The notes below the pieces were generated by a model. The model did no database searches. It was not told the DNA's origin and was given only the letters and a program-made list of their open reading frames with translations. A program made the translations under genes and the position numbers. Source: an uncultured Clostridia bacterium (lineage in GTDB: Bacteria; Bacillota; Clostridia; Oscillospirales; Oscillospiraceae). From it: DNA of 12,039 nucleotides. The stretch spans positions 1 to 12,039 of the forward strand of contig CAMOLY010000023.1 in assembly GCA_946619065.1 (NCBI GenBank). Direction: 5' to 3'. Of the stretch, positions 8,349 through 12,039 are shown one piece after another (the stretch's first letter is position 1; each line of letters opens with the position of its first letter).

Positions 8349-9675
8349 GTTATCCCTCCTCTATCGAAAAGACGGCACCCAGAAATTCCTCTCCTCACTG
8401 ATTGCGATCCTCCTCGGCATGGTCTTCGGCAGCATCCTGATTGCGATTGTCGGTCTAAACGACTCGGACATCGGCGGAAAGGGAGTCTTTGACGGCATCA
8501 AGCTGGTCTTCCTGGGGCTGTTCAGCACCGGCATGAAGGACGGCAGCCTGACCTTTGGCTTTAACCCATCCCTCTTCGGCGACATGCTCTTCCGGGCCAC
8601 CCCGCTGATCATGACCGGCCTCTCGGTCGCCGTTTCTCAGAAGACCGGTCTGTTCAACATCGGCGCCCCCGGTCAGTACCTGATGGGCACCACGGTCTCT
8701 CTGATGATCGCCCTCAGCATCCCCGCGTCCTCCGTTCCCCCTGTGGTGATTTGGCTGCTGGCCTTCCTGGGCGGCATCCTGGCCGGCGCGCTCTGGGGCG
8801 CGATCCCCGGTCTGCTGAAGGCCTTCCTGAACATCAATGAGGTTCTGGCCTGCATCATGACGAACTGGATTTCGGCGATCCTGACCACCTGGCTGTTCGA
8901 CGTCAGCCGCTTCTCCGTGTTCAGAGGCCCTGCCACCTCTGCGATGGGCGACCCCATTGTACTGAACGGCTCCTTCAAAAACCTGATCGAGAGCACAAAA
9001 TCCGCCTACGTCTACATGACGAACTATAACAATGTTGCCACGGCGAAGCTCGGCCTGGACAAGCTCTTCCCCGGCTCTCAGGTCAACGGCGGCATTCTGG
9101 TGGCGATTCTCCTGGCGGTTGTGGTCTACATCGTGATCAACAAGACCACCTTCGGCTATCAGCTCAAGGCCTGCGGCGCCAACCGCCATGCCGCGCGCTA
9201 CGCCGGCATCCAGGACAAGCGCAACATCGTGTTTTCCATGGCAATCGCCGGCGGCCTGGCCGGCGCCGGCGCCTCGCTCTACTGGCTGAGCGGCAACACC
9301 GAATTTGCCTGGCAGACCTACCAGTCTCTGCCGGCGGTCGGCTTTAACGGCATCCCGGTTGCCCTGCTGGCAATCAACAACCCGATCGGCGTCATCTTCA
9401 GCGGCGTGTTCATGGCCATGCTCAATATCATCGGCACCAGACTGAAGGCGCTGACCGCTTACAACGAATATATTACCGACGTCATCATTGCCGCCATCGT
9501 CTATCTCAGCGCCTTTGCGCTGGTGATCCGGATGTGGCTGGGCGGCCGGAAAAAGAAGAAAGAGGCCGCACCGAAGCCGGCAGAGCCTGCGCCGGTGCAG
9601 CCGGCGGCGGAAAAGCCTGTGGAGACTTCTGATCCGGCTGTTTCCGAAGAACAGAAAGGGGGTGCGCAGGCATGA
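8338..9675 (+). CDS. Nucleoside ABC importer permease 1 (NupP/YufP-like)
   Basis: This is one of two membrane subunits of the importer, in the BPD_transp_2 family. The 445 residues show a first membrane segment at about 17-40, a central block including TPLIMTGLSVAV, KTGLFNIGAPGQYLMG and the helix at 136-160, and ACGANRHAARYAGI (278-291), the likely coupling loop to the ATPase. SLPAVGFNGIPVALLA (330-345) and late helices follow. The start is ATG 8338 behind AAGGAAGG (8321-8328); the frame stays open to 8224 but that lies within the ATPase gene. After the last helix comes a cytoplasmic tail of about 42 residues (403-445) that starts GGRKKKKEA and is rich in Pro, Ala and Glu. This makes the protein longer than the roughly 350 residues usual for B. 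subtilis NupP. The stop overlaps permease 2 by 4 bp (ATGA). Confidence 0.94.
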   Translation: MNNKLSLLYRKDGTQKFLSSLIAILLGMVFGSILIAIVGLNDSDIGGKGVFDGIKLVFLGLFSTGMKDGSLTFGFNPSLFGDMLFRATPLIMTGLSVAVSQKTGLFNIGAPGQYLMGTTVSLMIALSIPASSVPPVVIWLLAFLGGILAGALWGAIPGLLKAFLNINEVLACIMTNWISAILTTWLFDVSRFSVFRGPATSAMGDPIVLNGSFKNLIESTKSAYVYMTNYNNVATAKLGLDKLFPGSQVNGGILVAILLAVVVYIVINKTTFGYQLKACGANRHAARYAGIQDKRNIVFSMAIAGGLAGAGASLYWLSGNTEFAWQTYQSLPAVGFNGIPVALLAINNPIGVIFSGVFMAMLNIIGTRLKALTAYNEYITDVIIAAIVYLSAFALVIRMWLGGRKKKKEAAPKPAEPAPVQPAAEKPVETSDPAVSEEQKGGAQA

Positions 9676-10709
9676 GTTTTCTGATTCAGCAGACGCTCCT
9701 GTATTCGATTCCTCTGATGATCGTTGCGCTGGCCGGCGTGTTCTCTGAGCGAAGCGGCGTCATCAACCTGGCGCTCGAGGGCATCATGATCATGGGCGCC
9801 TTCGTCGGCGTCGTAGCCGTGCGCGCCTTCCAGGGCATGCAGTTCTTCATCGACGCGGAGGCAAACGGAAGCTGGATGACCCTTCAGCTGACCGGGCTGG
9901 CGGTCATGCTGATCGCGGCCTTTGCCGGCGCGGTGTTCTCTCTGCTGCTGTCCTACTCGGCCATCAGTCTTCGCGCTGACCAAACCATCGGCGGTACCGC
10001 GCTGAACCTGCTGGCTCCGGCGATCTCCCTGTTCCTGATCAGCCTGATTGCCAAGCAGACCACCCTCAACCTGGAGGGCGGCCTCAACTCCGCGGACCTG
10101 TTCATGCTCAAGCGCTCCACCCTGGGCATTGAGCCGACGGAAAAGCTGAATTTCTTCACGGAGACCTTCGTGGTGAAGAACTACCCGGCCACTTATATCT
10201 GCATTCTGGTCTTCGTCATCATGGCGATCATCCTCTACAAGACTCGCTTCGGCCTGCGTCTGCGGTCCTGCGGCGAGAACCCCCAGGCTGCGGCGTCTCT
10301 CGGCATCAACGTGTTCAAGATGCGCTATGCCGGCGTCACGATCAGCGGCGCGCTGGCCGGCATGGGCGGCTTTGTCTACGCGATGACCACCCAGAACTGC
10401 TCTGCCAACGGCGACGTGGCCGGCTTCGGCTTCCTGGCCCTGGCGGTCATGATCTTCGGCAACTGGAAGCCCCTGAATATTGCCTTTGCATCCCTGCTCT
10501 TTGGCTTACTGAAATGCATTGCGGTCAGCTTCTCCACGCTGGATATCAACGGAGACGGCATCTACCTCCTGAAGGACAAGATCCACGTCAGCTCCTATCT
10601 CTACATGATGCTGCCCTATCTGATCACGCTGATCGTGCTCTCTCTGACCTCCAAGAACTCCCGCGCCCCGAAGGCAGAAGGAATTCCGTACGACAAGGGC
10701 ATGCGCTAA
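9672..10709 (+). CDS. Nucleoside ABC importer permease 2 (NupQ/YufQ-like)
   Basis: This is the second membrane subunit, pairing with permease 1 to form the channel for nucleosides handed over by the lipoprotein. The 345 residues contain the family opening IPLMIVALAGVFSERSG, then GVINLALEGIMIMGAFVG (29-46), a hydrophobic block at 73-98, GGTALNLLAPAISLF, the coupling-loop motif SCGENPQAAASLGI (199-212), ISGALAGMGGFVYAM (224-238) and GFGFLALAVMIFGNWKP (251-267). It is slightly longer than the roughly 320-residue relatives, partly because of a short polar tail. GAAAGGGGG just upstream (9654-9662) is the RBS, and the ATGA overlap couples it to permease 1. A strong hairpin follows the stop codon within 10 nt. 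Confidence 0.95.
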   Translation: MSFLIQQTLLYSIPLMIVALAGVFSERSGVINLALEGIMIMGAFVGVVAVRAFQGMQFFIDAEANGSWMTLQLTGLAVMLIAAFAGAVFSLLLSYSAISLRADQTIGGTALNLLAPAISLFLISLIAKQTTLNLEGGLNSADLFMLKRSTLGIEPTEKLNFFTETFVVKNYPATYICILVFVIMAIILYKTRFGLRLRSCGENPQAAASLGINVFKMRYAGVTISGALAGMGGFVYAMTTQNCSANGDVAGFGFLALAVMIFGNWKPLNIAFASLLFGLLKCIAVSFSTLDINGDGIYLLKDKIHVSSYLYMMLPYLITLIVLSLTSKNSRAPKAEGIPYDKGMR

Positions 10710-10717
10710 AGCATCTA

Positions 10718-10745
10718 AACAGCTCCCCCCTCGGGGGGAGCTGTT
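10718..10745 (+). terminator. GC-rich perfect hairpin after permease 2, probable terminator without a U-tract
   Basis: AACAGCTCCCCCC (10718-10730) and GGGGGGAGCTGTT (10733-10745) are perfectly complementary around TC; in practice about 12 pairs with a 4-nt loop. It begins 9 nt after the permease 2 stop codon. Only two T residues end the 3' arm, so it lacks the U-run of a standard intrinsic terminator. It could stabilise the 3' end of the mRNA, terminate weakly, or be a dispersed palindrome. Confidence 0.6.
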
Positions 10746-10805
10746 AACGAGTAACCGGCAACATCAACAGAAAAACAGATTGCTCAGAATTACCACGGAG
10801 GAAAC

Positions 10806-11474
10806 ATGGCAGATCAAATTTTAGTGATCGGCATTGCCGGCGGCAGCGGCAGCGGCAAGACCACCCTGATGAAGAACCTGACCAACGGCTTTGGCGAGGA
10901 TATCACAGTGCTCAGCCACGATAATTACTATCGCGCCCACGATGATCTTCCCTTTGAGCAGCGCAGCAAGCTGAACTACGACCACCCGGACGCCTTCGAG
11001 ACCGACCTGATGATTGAGCACCTCAGAGCCCTCAAGCAGGGAAGGACCATCGAGTGTCCCGTCTACGACTATACGATCCACAACCGCACCGAAGAGACCG
11101 TGACGGTCGTCCCCAAGCCCGTCATCATCGTCGAGGGCATTCTGATCTTTGAAAACAAGGCGCTCTGCGACCTGATGGACGTCAAGATTTTCGTGGATAC
11201 GGACGCCGACATCCGTCTGATCCGCAGAATCCGGCGGGACGTTGCCAAGCGCGGCAGAAGCCTGGAATCCGTCCTGAACCAGTATCAGACCACGGTCAAG
11301 CCCATGCACGAGCAGTTCGTGGAACCCAGCAAGAAAAACGCCGACCTGATTGTCCTGGAAGGCGGCAAAAACCTGGTTGCGCTGGAGATGATCACAAGCC
11401 AGATCCGCCGCCATCTGGACCACCACGGCGATGACAGCTGTCTTCCGCAGATTGCGGACGGCGATGAAGAATAA
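10806..11474 (+). CDS. udk: Uridine kinase (uridine/cytidine kinase)
   Basis: Udk phosphorylates uridine and cytidine to UMP and CMP with ATP or GTP in the cytoplasm, completing pyrimidine ribonucleoside salvage after import and deamination. The 222 residues are slightly longer than the usual 205-215. GIAGGSGSGKTT is the P-loop (9-20; K18, T19). SHDNYYRAHDDLP (37-49) and NYDHPDAFETDLM (57-69) hold catalytic and substrate residues. CPVYDYTIHNR (84-94) contacts the base, IIVEGILIF (107-115) contains the Walker B-like strand, RRIRRD (140-145) is the lid, and FVEPSKKNADLIV (171-183) is a family signature. A short acidic C-terminal tail ends in DGDEE. GGAGG at 10797-10801 sets the start. I found no convincing promoter in the 60 nt before it, so expression may depend on read-through of the upstream hairpin. 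Confidence 0.96.
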   Translation: MADQILVIGIAGGSGSGKTTLMKNLTNGFGEDITVLSHDNYYRAHDDLPFEQRSKLNYDHPDAFETDLMIEHLRALKQGRTIECPVYDYTIHNRTEETVTVVPKPVIIVEGILIFENKALCDLMDVKIFVDTDADIRLIRRIRRDVAKRGRSLESVLNQYQTTVKPMHEQFVEPSKKNADLIVLEGGKNLVALEMITSQIRRHLDHHGDDSCLPQIADGDEE

Positions 11475-11511
11475 AACTTTATCTGCAAGATATCTCAGAA
11501 AGGAAATACAC

Positions 11512-12039
11512 ATGAAAAAACTGATTGCAATTTTCCTGCTGCTCTGCATGCTTGGCGCACTGACCGCCTGCAGCGCAAAGAAGGAAAACGCCGCGCCTCC
11601 CACAGATCCCAAGGCGACCCGGCAGGAAACCCAGCCTTCCGCCGTACCGACCGAATCCCCTGCTCCGACGACTGCCGCGCCAACGCAGACCGAGGCGCCG
11701 GCAACGACCGAGGCGCCTGCAACGACAGAAGCGCCTGCAACGACAGAGGCGCCGGCAACGACCGAAGCGCCGGTGACGACCGAACCGGCGGAGGAAGTCC
11801 AGCTCAGCCACGGCAGAATCGAGGGCGACGCTTATATCAATGAGTCCCTGAATCTCCGGATTACCAAGCCGGACGGCTATATCTTCTATACCGAAGAGCA
11901 GATCGCGCAGCAAAACGGCCTCACGGTGGAGTTGTTCGAGGGCTCCAGCGTCGCGGAGCTGATCGAGCAGAGCGGTTCGATGATCGACATGTTCATGGTT
12001 GACGTGAACGGAAACAATGTGAACATGGCCATTCAGCCG
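11512..12039 (+). CDS. Lipoprotein with EAPATT-repeat linker and putative PsbP-like C-terminal domain (3' truncated)
   Basis: The frame runs open to the window end, so 176 residues and no stop are visible. It begins MKK, then a hydrophobic stretch and the lipobox LTAC, with C17 as the predicted lipidation site. Residues 18-100 form a low-complexity Thr/Pro/Ala/Glu linker with five EAPATT units (61-90, the last EAPVTT). From about residue 98 a folded domain starts: HGRIEGDAYINESLNLRITKPDGYIFYTEEQ, then ELFEGSSVAELIEQ and IDMFMVDVNGNNVNMAIQP. This pattern (G-x-x-x-x-x-x-Y-x-N, a short hydrophobic strand ending P-x-G-[YW], a late NxVN[MI]) resembles PsbP/DUF1795-like clostridial lipoproteins from memory; the similarity is unverified. 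It should sit outside the cell on the membrane. GAAAGGAA at 11498-11505 is the RBS, 37 nt after udk. A link to nucleoside metabolism is not shown by the sequence. Confidence 0.8.
   Translation, partial: MKKLIAIFLLLCMLGALTACSAKKENAAPPTDPKATRQETQPSAVPTESPAPTTAAPTQTEAPATTEAPATTEAPATTEAPATTEAPVTTEPAEEVQLSHGRIEGDAYINESLNLRITKPDGYIFYTEEQIAQQNGLTVELFEGSSVAELIEQSGSMIDMFMVDVNGNNVNMAIQP
11692..11781 (+). repeat. Five 18-bp tandem repeats encoding EAPATT in the lipoprotein linker
   Basis: Units start at 11692, 11710, 11728, 11746 and 11764. Units 1 and 4 are identical (GAGGCGCCGGCAACGACC); the others differ mainly at third positions (GAG/GAA, CCG/CCT, ACC/ACA), and unit 5 changes GCA to GTG. Each unit is a multiple of three, so gain or loss would change linker length without a frameshift. 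Confidence 0.93.

Noticed and set aside
11479..11913. Cys/Arg-rich repeat protein on the - strand opposite the EAPATT lipoprotein
   Set aside because: Its CRRxxRCRR pattern is just the complement of the 18-bp repeat; the + strand frame has an RBS, signal peptide and lipobox.

Overview
The window is about 12 kb of GC-rich bacterial DNA with every supported gene on the + strand, tightly packed, with short gaps and several 4-11 bp overlaps. Strong Shine-Dalgarno sequences (AAAGGAGGA, GGAGG), Gram-positive-type lipoproteins (LFVGC and LTAC lipoboxes) and a BMP-type nucleoside importer point to a GC-rich anaerobic member of the Clostridia, perhaps Oscillospirales-like. The taxonomy is inference. 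No tRNA, rRNA, CRISPR array, insertion sequence or phage gene was seen.

Layout. Positions 1-918 hold the 3' part of a flavin/2Fe-2S ferredoxin reductase-like gene, followed 19 nt later by a GH1 beta-glucosidase (938-2245). A nucleoside and deoxynucleoside salvage run comes next: thymidine kinase tdk (2291-2884), purine-nucleoside phosphorylase deoD (2911-3651), phosphopentomutase deoB (3757-4926) and cytidine deaminase cdd (4923-5336). The deoD-deoB gap contains an AT-rich inverted array of heptamer repeats. After a promoter region comes a BMP-family nucleoside-binding lipoprotein (5469-6599) with its own terminator. A second, extended -10 promoter then precedes the ATPase (6759-8348) and two permeases (8338-9675 and 9672-10709) of the same importer. 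A strong GC-rich hairpin ends that group. Uridine kinase udk (10806-11474) and a lipoprotein truncated by the window end (11512 onward) close the window.

How the genes fit together. The lipoprotein, ATPase and two permeases form a NupNOPQ-like ABC importer for nucleosides. Inside the cell, Cdd converts (deoxy)cytidine to (deoxy)uridine, Udk phosphorylates uridine and cytidine, Tdk phosphorylates thymidine and deoxyuridine, DeoD splits purine nucleosides into base plus (deoxy)ribose 1-phosphate, and DeoB converts that to the 5-phosphate for central metabolism. No pyrimidine-nucleoside phosphorylase, deoC or regulator gene is in the window.

The gene content is coherent and mostly conventional; I see no convincing new multi-gene system. 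The points most worth a second look are the heptamer inverted array upstream of deoB, the expression architecture and distinct codon use of the binding-protein gene, the degenerate second ATPase site, the unusual P/A/E-rich tail on permease 1, and the EAPATT repeat lipoprotein behind udk.
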